Shown: positions 1-9,899 of the stretch, one piece after another
How positions within the stretch are numbered: the first letter of the stretch is position 1
How the letters are laid out: every line of letters begins with the position of its first letter
Origin: Megalonaias nervosa
Lineage: Eukaryota; Mollusca; Bivalvia; Unionida; Unionidae
Direction: 5' to 3'
Length of the DNA: 64,000 nucleotides
Assembly (NCBI GenBank): GCA_016617855.1
Contig: JAECUM010006673.1
Location: 28,519-92,518 of the forward strand
Position numbers and translations under genes: made by a program
The notes under the pieces: model-generated
The model's database searches: none
What the model saw: the letters and a program-made list of their open reading frames with translations, nothing else
What the model was told of the DNA's origin: nothing

Positions 1-740
1 TAAAAAATAAAAAGCCGAATATGAACAGTAAATGATAACAATGTATCTTCATGGTATCGTTTTTTTTTTTTTTTTTCAACACTATGAAACCATGCCACCT
101 TTTCAACTGTCGTCGTTTTGTTCTCTTTAACATCTATGTGTGTTTTTGCTAAAGCTTCTTGATGATAACAATGATAGTGTCGATGTGTGTTTCCACCATT
201 CTGAAAATCATGTAAACTGCGTGTAATGCATTTACTACAAGGTTAGAAAAGTTCATACTCTTTTCGCTTGAAAATTATGTAAATGTTAATGTAACAAAAC
301 ATAAATATTTATCTTTAAAACAATTATATTTTTTCAATATATTATATTGCTTTTATTCTTTATTCAAACAATTAAATAAGGAAATAAAGAAAGAAAGGAA
401 AATGTCATTAAATTCAAGACCGAAATTGAGAATTATTTCAATAATGGGCTGATCACCGGCAAACTTCCAACCAAATTGGAAAGCAAGTTATTTACATAAC
501 TGGTTTGATGAGGAAGCTACCGATGCTCCTACTACGATTGCTACTAATACTAGTACTACTAGTATAAAAATATGAGCACAGACATGTAGATAAAGAATAT
601 ATTTTTAGAAAATTTAGAGGAAAAGAAAACTAATAGGAGTAGCAGAGGATTCAGAATAAGCGACTGTGGCGATGAAAACAATGGCAGTAGCTAATAGCCG
701 CATAACAATGGTTTTTAAAATAAAATTAAAACTACATGGA
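1..740. other. AT-rich non-coding stretch
   Basis: I see no supported gene. The stretch holds a poly-T run near 61-76 and AT-rich unique-looking sequence. No ORF here has coding character. Confidence 0.5.
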
Positions 741-820
741 AGTCTAAGAAGAGTAAGAATCAAAAGAAAAGGACGATGAAAAGAGGAGGAGAGGAGATGA
801 CGATACTGACATGAACTTAC

Positions 821-995
821 ACCAGTTTTTATCGTTGCTAGCGTCCACTTGTCTAAAGTTCTCCAATACCGTTATCGACACGTGATTTAACAGCCTGTTT
901 ATGATAGCGGCATATCCACAGATATATATCAAACAGAATAAAATAACAGTAATTACTGTTATATATTTTAAATTCTTTAAAAAGTGAGTCTTCAT
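821..995 (-). CDS. Signal-anchor first coding exon of a type II membrane protein (copy 1)
   Basis: Read on the minus strand, an ATG at 995 opens a frame encoding a short charged tail (MKTHFLKNLKY), a hydrophobic segment of about 17 residues (ITVITVILFCLIYICGY) and a lumenal stem with a conserved VLEN motif. The frame runs into a consensus splice donor, GTAAGT, at 820-815. A closely similar exon lies at 9702-9899 in the same orientation, with similar 5' flank (TGATTCT then ATATACG), anchor and donor position. That layout, a short tail then an uncleaved anchor at the start of a spliced gene, is typical of Golgi glycosyltransferases and sulfotransferases. No catalytic exon is visible, so the enzyme class is only a guess. 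Later exons would lie left of the window. It could also be an unexpressed duplicate. A longer open frame extends upstream to 1127, but that extension is not conserved in copy 2. Confidence 0.45.
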
Positions 996-999
996 TTCG

Positions 1000-1595
1000 T
1001 ATATTTCCACAGAATCAGTATTTTTTATCAACACTTCTCGTATTCGAATTCGACTTCCCCCCTCTAGAGTTAATGTAACGAACTGAGCAGCAAACGTATG
1101 TAGACTGAGCTCTATTACGACAAACAAAGCTATTCACACACAATATGGGCTCAGTCACATCAAAGATTGACAAATGAAAAAACAAATAGTGTCTACTCAT
1201 GGTCCGACATTGGTCACTTAGCCAGATGTAATTCTAAATGACAGATGTACAGAAAATCGATATAAACACGATTCATAATTTACTGTAATATCATGTTTTT
1301 GTTGATATTTTGGGTTTAGTTTTAAGCACATGATATTCTATGCATGGCTGCCAGTATAATTGGTGGAGGACGAATCCGGAAAAACTCAGTTAAGAACCAC
1401 CATCCCACTGGAAGCTACTAGCAAGCTTTTCACATAACCATATCTGCTACTCCTATGGCTAGAACCAACGCGGACAGGTGAGACGGCAGTGATCGGTAAA
1501 TGCGATCCGTTTAGACTACTCGGTCACCCGGGTCTCGGACAAGAATATAAAGACAAGAAATAATTTTAAACTATTATATACAATTTTCAATTAGC
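1000..1595. other. Non-coding stretch
   Basis: This is flank of the signal-anchor exon and unique-looking sequence. A GC-richer patch at 1370-1545 has no coding frame that I trust. Nothing else is recognisable. Confidence 0.4.
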
Positions 1596-1599
1596 ATGA

Positions 1600-1703
1600 G
1601 ATGTATGTATGTATGTATGTATGTATGTATGTATGTATGTATGTATGCATGTATGTATGTATGTGTGTATGTATGTGTGTGTGTGTGTGTATGCTTGTAT
1701 GTG
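1600..1703. repeat. (ATGT)n microsatellite
   Basis: About 20 ATGT units with occasional ATGC and GTGT interruptions, passing into (TG)n. Confidence 0.9.
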
Positions 1704-1894
1704 TGAATATTTTGACCTATACTTTAGTTAATTGATTCGTCGATTGCATTACAAGGAAATAAAATGCCAACAGAAGTACAAAATGATATTCAACAAAATA
1801 TTCAAGACAAATTTGTGCTTTTTCTTTTCTTCCAATGAATGAGTGATAATATTAGTGTTTGATATTAAAATATATATTAGGATTCTTCGACAAC

Positions 1895-1985
1895 TTCATG
1901 TAGCAAAATATAAATCCGAAGACAACATCATGTAGCAAAATATAAATCCGAAGACAACATCATGTAGCGTAACTGAAATTCAAAG
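1895..1985. repeat. 34-bp minisatellite, two to three units
   Basis: The phrase AATCCGAAGACAACATCATG and its flanks recur about every 34 bp. The third unit is degenerate. Confidence 0.7.
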
Positions 1986-2189
1986 ACAACACTAGCAGAT
2001 TTGAACTCCAAACGCACAATTGCGCAAACGGTCAATCAAACAGTTAACCTCTCAATCAATTCATCAATTAATTATGTTAATAACTTTCAAGCACAATTAA
2101 CAGAGAAATATTGTACTTATTTCCTTTAATGTAAATATAGTGTATATTTCAAACCAATCGACTGAGCATGTACCAGAAGCGAAAATATC

Positions 2190-2745
2190 ACAGACGTTGT
2201 GATAATATCACAGACTTTGTGAAAATATCACAGACTTTATCAAAATAGATTTTTTGAAAATAAGAAAGAATTTGTAAAAGTAAGACAGTTTTTGTGAAAT
2301 TAAGACACGTTGTGACAATAAGACACACTTAATGAACATAAGATAGACGCTGTCAAAATAGACTTTGTGAAAATAAGACAGACTTGTGCAGACACGACAG
2401 AGTCTGACTTTGTGAAAATGAGACAGAATTTGTGAAACTACAACAGGCTTTGTGAAGATAAGACTGGCTTTACGAAAATATGTCCGAGTCTGAGAAATAA
2501 GACAGACTTTGTCAAAATAAGACAGACTTTGTGAAAATAATGGAGACTTTGTCAAAATAAGGTAGAATGCAGACATTGTGAAAATAAGTCTAACTTTGTG
2601 AAATGGAGACAGGTTTTGACTTTGTGAGAATAAGGCAGACTTTGTCAAAATAAGACAGACTTGGTTAAAAAAGACAAACTATGTGAAAAAGACAGACTTT
2701 GTGAAAATAAGACAACAGTTGTGATAATAAGACAAACATTGTGCG
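2190..2745. repeat. Degenerate ~20-bp minisatellite (GACTTTGTGAAAATAAGACA type)
   Basis: More than 20 diverged copies of a 20-bp unit. The long minus-strand frame at 2208-2648 and the plus-strand frames beginning near 2661 are products of this repeat and not genes. Confidence 0.85.
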
Positions 2746-3766
2746 TAAACTTACATTTTTGGTATACAGGTACACAAAGAAGCCAGTTTGGGATTTTCAT
2801 TTGGGCAAGTTGCGTGAGACCTATACAAGCAAAGGTTATTGGACCATTTATTTACTATACCAGAAGCGACTTAGAGCTCATGGTTGTAATACACATGTCT
2901 ATCATGGTTTCAATAGTAGACTATATGCTTTATTGGTCCTTTATGAATTTTCACTGATTAATCAATAAAGTCTGGAGAATATAACGAGAACGAATATTAA
3001 TCATTACCGTTTTCTAAATTAATTAATTATTACCATTCCTAAATCAATTCAATATGATATACCATTTCATCGGAATCCCATGTTTGCTCTTTTATCACTC
3101 TATATAATGCATATGGAACAAAATCACCCAGAAATAGGTGGAGTAAGAGAGTAAAAAGAACGTGAGCTGGATATAGTACATGAATAATTGTTCCCTATGA
3201 TCATGGATTAAATATTCAGATTATTAAGGTAAATATGTTTACCTGAATTTGAGTTAAAAGATACATTTTGATTCTGACCCGAGAATCTTCAGAAAATGGA
3301 AAATTCTATTAAGCGACAGAGTATTTTTAGAAAATGGTAATTGTGACGCATGTCAAGTAGAGGTTATGCAATCTTGTTTCTCAAAGAATTACTCATTCAC
3401 ATCTTGATGCAGAATCATCCTTATTGTTGTATTCAGTTTTTCATTTGGATGGCTTTATTTATTGAAATTATCATTCACTGGAATTACAAATTTCTCGTTA
3501 ATATTCTTGAACAGACACATTAATTTGGAATCACAGTGAAATTAGACCAGGACATTGTAGATCATATTATTGTGATACATCAAAAGACTTTAAGCACATC
3601 GTCGCACTCCAACCACTGGGACATTATCATTTTGGAGACTACAGACACTTCAACACATTCAGTATTGGAATTTATTATATACTTAAGTGTGAAATATAGA
3701 GATTTACTGACGAAGTAATTTCATATTTTTTCATTCCTGTATTTTCACATGTCAAAAAATATCCTT

Positions 3767-3788
3767 ATATTTTCACATGTGAAAATGT
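3767..3788. other. Perfect 16-bp palindrome
   Basis: TTTTCACATGTGAAAA is self-complementary. A related half occurs just upstream at about 3740-3755. It lies inside the DNA inserted in DR2 copy 1, so it may mark an element end. Confidence 0.5.
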
Positions 3789-4275
3789 AAGATATACCTT
3801 CATGCGATGCGACGCTTGATTGGACATGCGTACAAAAGTTGTTCCTGCAGCAACAAAACGAGTACTTTGTAAGCTAAAACAAGTAGAAACTGCTTTACAT
3901 TACAGACATGGAAATTAATCATTGATTAATAAATACATCCTGACGCTGTTCGCGTCTCTTCGCGTTTCCCTTACTTCCTTGACAACAACGATAAATCCAG
4001 TGTGATACATTGCTGAATCGGCCTTGAATTGTTTACAGACAGGGTCAAATAGTTAACAAAATGACAAAAATGTAAATTACTTCAACAGATTATGTCAATC
4101 CAATCATACCGCTTTCTAAAGTCAAGTATATTTTTTTTACATAATCAGCCTATGAAAGTGAGGTGTATTTACGAAAAGGGGTTGGGATGTGAGGGTGTGC
4201 CAAAGAGTGAGTTTAATTTTGTAAACTTCGATTCTGGGGCACGTTTGGTATACAATTTTAAACATTTTTTTAACT

Positions 4276-4388
4276 TTAATACCGGATATATTTCGTCTTA
4301 TGGTACCAAAAACGATACATAATAGCTAGCGGCTTCGCCATTCGTTACAAATATCCAGTACCACACGATGAAATATATCCGGTATTAA
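4276..4388. mobile_element. Hairpin MITE relic, family H1, copy 1
   Basis: The left arm starts AATACCGGATATATTTCGTC and the right arm ends with the reverse complement of nearly the same sequence, giving about 30-bp inverted repeats around a short core containing GGCTTCGCCATTCG. A second copy with the same arms and core is at 59461-59584. Two copies with shared ends at unlinked sites argue for a mobile foldback element. No transposase is present. Confidence 0.6.
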
Positions 4389-4639
4389 CGTACAAAAAGA
4401 AATTATCCTCTATTTATTTGGAATACCGCTGGAATTTGGTGTGAACTTCTAACATTTGGACTTGTGATATAATTTTTTTTAGGTCTGTTTGGGATTTAAT
4501 TCATTATACTTTAAGTTCTTTTCTAAATTTTCAGTTTGTATTCTAGGGAAAAAAATTATTTGTTGAATTTTAAAATAACTCATTGGTTTCCGCTCTTTTT
4601 TGTTGCTTAGTTTAAGACCATAGAGTAGAAACAAATGAT

Positions 4640-5415
4640 GTAAGGCTGCAATAGCCTATCGAGAATATAAGAAAATACAAATGATACAAGGCTGCAATAG
4701 CCTATCGAGACTATAAGCGAGTACTAAAGATATAAGGCTGCAATAGCCTATCGAGACTACAAGGAAATACAAATGATACAAGGCTGCAATAGCCTATCGA
4801 GACTATAAGGAAATACAAATGATACAAGGCTGTAATAACCTATCGAGACTATAAGGAAATACAAATGATACAAGGCTGCAATAGCCTATGGAGACTATAA
4901 GGAAATACAAATGATACAAGGTTGCAATAACCTATCGAGGTTATATAAGGGAATACTAAAGATATGAGGCTGTAATAGCCTATCGAGACTATAAGGAAAT
5001 ACAAATGATACAAGGCTGCAATAGCCTATGGAGACTATAAGGAAATACAAATGATACAATGCTGTAATAGCCTATCTAGACTATAATGAAATACAAATGA
5101 TACAAGGCTGCAATAGCCTATGGAGACTATAATGAAATACAAATGATACAAAGCTGCAATAGCCTATGGAGACTATAAGGAAATACAAATGATACAAGGC
5201 TGTAATAGCCTATCTAGACTATAAGGAAATACAAATGATACAAGGCTGCAATAGCCTATGGAGACTATAAGGAAATACAAATGATACAATGCTGTAATAG
5301 CCTTTCGAGACTTTAAGGAAATACAAATGATACAATGCTGTAATAGCCTTTCGAGACCATAAGGAAATATTAATGATACAAAGATGCAAAAGCCTATTGA
5401 GACTGTAAAGGAAAT
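4640..5415. repeat. 46-bp minisatellite with an internal hairpin
   Basis: About 17 copies of a 46-bp unit. Each copy contains AGGCTGCAATAGCCT, a 5-bp stem (AGGCT/AGCCT) with a GCAAT loop, followed by TATCGAGACTATAAGGAAAT. The minus-strand frame at 5173-5439 is a repeat artefact. Confidence 0.9.
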
Positions 5416-5572
5416 TGCTTGGTTAGGAAACACACACATACTGCAACCTCTTTAATGCTTATTTTTAAACATACAACAAAGTCCTAAAACAGATTATTTT
5501 CAGGTCCGAATTCCGATTCCACCACCAACCCACCTCACTGGTTGGTTTAACAGCATATCAATTTTACGGGAC

Positions 5573-5595
5573 TCTCTCTCTCTCTCTCTCTCTCT
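5573..5595. repeat. (CT)n microsatellite
   Basis: Short uninterrupted CT tract. Confidence 0.85.
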
Positions 5596-5699
5596 TAGTT
5601 GGAAGCTACAGGTGAAAGCCCTTGAATGAACGAGGTAACGGTTTATCGCCTGTGTCTTGCAAAGATGTCCATGAATCTATAACGGTGAAATGTACAAGC

Positions 5700-6300
5700 A
5701 ATCCGACCAAAAGAAAGGTTAAGAAGATTGGTGGAGGATGACAACAATCTTATGGTCGGTTGCAATGTTAATTAAAGCATAATAATGACCTAGATTCTTG
5801 TAAATAAATATCAATCTTTGAGTTACTTCCTGATGCTTCATCATTTCTCGTAGTCTATATTCCCCATTCGTAGACTGAACGGCTGGCCGTTCAATTTTCA
5901 AGAAGCAAATCATGATGTAATTGTAGTGCTCCATTGTATTCATTTAAGCCATCTTTCATGTTTCAGTGACAAGTGGGTTTAATATCCATTTTGATCAATA
6001 TGAATTACAATAGAAGCTCCAGAGAGAAAATAAGCAACTTGTCAATTTGCACAGAAGATTGTGAATAGATGCAACATGTGCAGAATTACATTTTCTTGCT
6101 GACACACTGCGTATGGATGTGAAGAGTGCAAAGGACGCATATTTCTATGTGATATAAATAATATACATGTATGCTGTGTCTTTGATATAACACTAGTTGT
6201 ATAAATATTGCATTAAAAGGAGACTCGACAAACCTCGTTTCCTTGCAATGAAAAATGTATACATCTCGTGGTATATCAGTAACACAGCGTACATAATATC
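5700..6300. repeat. Dispersed repeat family DR3, copy 1
   Basis: Colinear over about 600 bp with 32550-33160. Shared phrases include GCATAATAATGAC (GCAGAATAATGAC in the other copy), a CAACTTNTCAATNTGCA stretch, GATTGTGAATAG and TGTGATATAAAT. Both copies end in the same palindromic element (here 6168-6295). A fragment of the family recurs at 6800-6875. No protein is encoded. Confidence 0.6.
6168..6295. mobile_element. Palindromic MITE, family P1, copy 1
   Basis: Long imperfect foldback. The left arm reads TATGCTGTGTCTTTGATATA and the right arm is its near reverse complement, ending ACAGCGTACA. The centre is CATTAAAAGGAGACTCGAC. The better preserved copy is at 33037-33160. Confidence 0.65.
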
Positions 6301-7820
6301 CATATATTCAGGCGTGTAGCTGTGCATACGCAGATACGCAGCTGAGTACGAAACATTTGACAAGAAAACAAATGCATTTCAAACCAATTATTTTTAATGA
6401 TTTGCTAGTATTGCAAACAGTACTGCTATGACAAGTGTCACTCCATGATTTCATGACCAGTGTTTGCATTGAATATAAGCAACTGCACCGAACCCCCACG
6501 AGAGGGAGGGGGTAATCCCATCCCTAAGCCTGTGTGTCTTGTCGCTACGCGACAAGTGGAATGGGCCTGCATATATTCAATTTGTACCACAAACACAGTC
6601 AAATTAACATGGCTTTAAAAAAAAAATTGTTGGTATAAAGCAATGTGATGTACCAAGAGTATTGGTTTATCAAATTGTCATCCGCACAGGCGCATTAATG
6701 TGCATATATAACATTGTTTCAACTGTATGCTATCCATTCTATAGCTTAATGGTGAATTTCTATTGATTAATCATTAGCGACGTAAGAAAACAACGATACA
6801 ATATCAAGAAATGAAAAGAAGCAACTTATCAATTTGCAAAAGGGATTGTGAATAAACATAAAATATACAGAGCCAATGACAACCCCACCCACCCATCCCG
6901 ACACAAAACTGATAAGGGCCCAAATTCAAAACGGTTTCCCAACGTTTCGAGCTAAGCACGTTCTTCGTCAGGGGAGAAATAAACCAGCAAACATATACAA
7001 AGCAAAGACTTAACACCAAATCTAGGAAACAACAATGGACTCTTACATATTAGAATCGCATCAATAGGAGCAATTTACATGATGATTTCAACTGAAGTGA
7101 TAGTTCCATTCTTTATCCCTTTAGATATTAACTGACGCGATAGTTAAATTTAAACGGCAGAGACACACTTTCAGATTTCGTTTTTCCAAGTGTCTAGAGA
7201 TATATAAAGATACCTACAATTTACAATATTATTATGAAATACACAACAACTGCAGCTCGAAAGAAATCAGAACTCTCAGTATGGCAGTTGGCTCGATAAT
7301 ATAAACCAATGAGTCAACCAGACAATAACATAGACCTTTACAGTGTTAATTGAAGATTGGAAAATGACCTCCGGCGCGTAACAGCTGGCGTGAAATATGA
7401 TGATACTGCAAACAATAGACACTAAAGTTACAAATGAAATTATCGGAATTTCTCCAACAAATTTTGTGACCTATCTGATCCGAATCTCTGAAGACCACCA
7501 TATATCCTACTTGTGCCGGTCGAAGGCAGTTTTATGCATCTAACAACAGCTGTGTTCTGGGCGTGTCGCCTTCGTTACTCTAACGTTTGGATGATTAGAT
7601 ACTGTCGGCTTTTTGAAAAGTGTTATTTATACAAAATAGGAGTTATGGTATATTATCAATTGCATATTGTGTTATAACTCTCGTGCGATAGATCAAACTC
7701 GATCTTTTTATCTATACGGCACACACACGCACACACACACCAGCTGTCTTCGGTTGTTGGCTATAGACTTTATATTGTCTAAAGAATGCAAAAAAGCAGA
7801 AAAAATATAAAACAGTTAAG
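6300..7820. other. Non-coding stretch with short repeat fragments
   Basis: Holds a perfect 8-bp-stem hairpin near 6540-6558 (CTTGTCGC/GCGACAAG), a partial DR3 copy at 6800-6875 and a short (AC)n near 7722-7741. The phrase GTTTCCCAACGTTTCGAGC near 6932 resembles a common invertebrate repeat, but I cannot name it. No gene is supported. Confidence 0.45.
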
Positions 7821-7830
7821 GCGTAAAGTC

Positions 7831-7874
<44 letters not shown>

Positions 7875-7895
7875 GGATGGATGGATGGATGGATT
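7831..7895. repeat. (GATA)n/(GATG)n microsatellite
   Basis: About 11 GATA units followed by five GATG units. Confidence 0.9.
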
Positions 7896-7964
7896 GATAG
7901 ATATAGCCGGACAACTTTGACGTAAGAGAAACAGTATAAAACTAGGGAAAATATCAATCATGGA

Positions 7965-8669
7965 ATATCTCTAATTTACACCTAATAAAATCACTGATAT
8001 ACAACTGAAAGGGTGGTTATAGTCTCATCTCCCATGATAAAGGAAATGTCAGTATATATTCTTTATTTCAGTTGGTTAGTATAGCGTCATATTACACATA
8101 CAAAAAGTCATTATAATGAAAAATACACTTCTTATTGTATAGTTGTCATATGATAATTACAGGTTGTTGAGTAGCTAATTATTTCCAGAACAGAAGTTAT
8201 AAGAAAGTAACATATGATGCACTGCTACCTTCATTTCTACCTTCCTCGATCCGTAATAACTTGTATTCCTTTTAATACATAGATTTCATAGACTGGTTTA
8301 CATGCTAATTTTGACAAACAATGTTTTTACTGTCTGATTAATATGAATGGAAATTTTTAAATCGTGTCTATTTCTCGATAAAAATGTGAATACTGTTCCG
8401 GACTTTCTTCAACACGGCTGTATCAATACAATATAATAATTGTGGCGTATTATCAGATATTTGCATAAGTTGTATATCATGGTATAATTTTTAAAGATAG
8501 ATCTAATTTGATATTTATTTTATTCTACCTACCAAAAGCCAGCTATCCTCAGTTATTATCCGCAGTGCTTTTATCGTTCAAAAGGTCAGGGAGTGAACAC
8601 TGATTCATATATTTAGACTAGTCGACTCTTGACAGAAGAAAAACACTATAAAACTAAGAACTATACCAT

Positions 8670-8670
<1 letters not shown>
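7965..8670. other. AT-rich non-coding stretch
   Basis: Nothing recognisable. Confidence 0.45.

Positions 8671-8672
<2 letters not shown>

Positions 8673-8720
<48 letters not shown>
8673..8720. repeat. (CT)n microsatellite
   Basis: Uninterrupted CT tract of 48 bp. The Arg-Glu repeat frame on the minus strand is an artefact. Confidence 0.95.
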
Positions 8721-8723
<3 letters not shown>

Positions 8724-8739
8724 GCCAATATGAAACATG

Positions 8740-9480
8740 AGATAGTCGTGGGAAAAATCTCTCTCCTAATATAGGAAGTGTGATGTCTGATTTCACACTA
8801 ATTACCCTGATTGTACATAAAAGCACATAAGCTGTAGTTAGAGAACCAGAAAAAAGTTATTAACCAAACCTTTAATGTCTGTAAACGGATCGACATACTG
8901 ACCGAGTGAATAACTATAATCTTAATATAGCCACGCTTCACTTGTATTCAAGTATCATTTTAATGCCAGCATTAGAACAATGCAACGTTGAAAAAATTAA
9001 AGATATAATGTGGTGTCTTTAACTCCCGTTCTTCTTCCACCAGTTCGAATTTCATCATTATGTAATCACAATCATTCGATTGTCTTAATCACATCCTAGC
9101 TATAAGAAGCTTTCACTCCTGTCCCCTATCCAGCCCAGGAAAATGCCTGGCAGAATTACAAAAATATGTAAGCGATGTTTGGTATTTTACAATTACACAT
9201 GGGTGCGATAACTCGTGAATGAAGACGGTTTGTTTCAAAAAGGTCACTGGCAACATATATTGTACAAAAGTGCGATATTATTATAGTCATAATAAACGAA
9301 TTTGTTATGTGTGTACATCATAAAAATATTGAATTAGACTTAAAAATCGCTTTTCAAATGAAAAAAATATTCGGCAATCTCCGTAAACAATCGGTAGTTT
9401 TCCCTTGCCAAAAAACGGATAAGACGTACATTTATCCCTTTTATTCGACCTAGCCATTCGTGTGTTTAATTTCCCCATGT
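8740..9480. other. Non-coding stretch
   Basis: No supported gene. The last 20 bases lead into the THAP exon. Confidence 0.4.
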
Positions 9481-9493
9481 TTATAAAGCAAAT

Positions 9494-9697
9494 ATGGCGC
9501 ACTGTGTTACAAATGGATGTAACCAAAATAGTGATGATGGGACAAACGGGTTCTTTCTATTTCCGAAAGACCCCATTTGCTGGAAAAAGTGGATTGAAGA
9601 TGTTGGATCGAATAGGACGAGGGATGGGAAAGTTGTACCATTTATGCCAACAGCAACAGCCCGCTTGTGCATACGGTATTTTGAGGACAGTTGTTTC
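9494..9697 (+). CDS. THAP-type zinc-finger exon, damaged
   Basis: Starts at an ATG in good context (AATATGGCG). The product begins MAHCVTNGC and shows the THAP layout in order: Cys4 and Cys9 as the first two zinc ligands, FFLFPKD at the position of the usual FHRFPKD-type loop, WKKWI containing the invariant Trp, then LCIRYFEDSCF where the family has LC-x2-HF...CF. The last ligand, normally His, is Tyr (CIRYF), so the C2CH site is incomplete. The expected AVPT-type box after the core is absent. The frame instead runs into the antisense of the signal-anchor exon at 9702-9899. THAP domains bind DNA in transcription factors and in P-element-like transposases. This could be one exon of either or a relic, and no transposase domain is seen nearby. 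Confidence 0.65.
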
Positions 9698-9701
9698 TTA
9701 C

Positions 9702-9899
9702 ACCCTCCATCGCTGATGAAATCCATTGTGTACATGTTTTTCTACCGTTCTCCAATTCCTTTATCGAGGCGTATTGTAAGCGACGATTTTTCAGAACTGT
9801 ACATACGGTGATATATACCAGACACAATAAAATAAAGCTTGTAATTGTTATACATTTCAAATTCTTCATAAAGTAATCATTATTTCCGTATATGTCCAT
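9702..9899 (-). CDS. Signal-anchor first coding exon of a type II membrane protein (copy 2)
   Basis: On the minus strand an ATG at 9899 opens MDIYGNNDYFMKNLKC, then a hydrophobic anchor (ITITSFILLCLVYITVCTVL), then a stem with KELENG. The frame meets a splice donor, GTAAGA, at 9701-9696. Residues aligning with the 821-995 exon include FxKNLK, ITxxxFILxCLxYI and ELEN, so these are paralogues in tandem orientation 8.8 kb apart. They may be alternative first exons of one gene or first exons of two duplicated genes. No further exon is recognisable between them. The THAP frame lies antisense within the putative intron, starting one base past the donor. Confidence 0.45.

Larger units (their letters stand above)
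3270..4625. repeat. Dispersed repeat family DR2, copy 1, with a nested insertion
   Basis: Segments 3340-3700 and 4400-4625 are colinear with the continuous copy at 19000-19830. Shared phrases include GTCAAGTAGAGG, a TATTGTGATNCA stretch, a TTTGGGATTTA phrase and ATTATTTGTTGAATTTTA. In this copy about 700 bp, including the hairpin element at 4276-4388, interrupts the family between the ATTGGATTTATT and TACCGCT phrases. A third partial copy lies at 59940-60070. No coding frame is conserved between copies, so a non-autonomous element or an untranslated LINE end is likely. Confidence 0.6.

Noticed and set aside
2208..2957. Long frames on both strands, one of 146 codons
   Set aside because: Produced by the 20-bp GACTTTGTGAAAATAAGACA minisatellite and its flank.
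4640..5415. CRISPR-like regular repeats (also considered at 28.3 and 49.9 kb)
   Set aside because: Units are directly head-to-tail without unique spacers, and the surroundings are eukaryotic.
6804..7019. 71-codon minus-strand ORF
   Set aside because: It spans a dispersed repeat fragment and no domain is recognisable.
8605..8826. Open frames with long Arg-Glu repeats here and at 13205, 17216, 31196, 32182 and 49549
   Set aside because: They are translations of (CT)n/(GA)n microsatellites and have no flanking coding signal.
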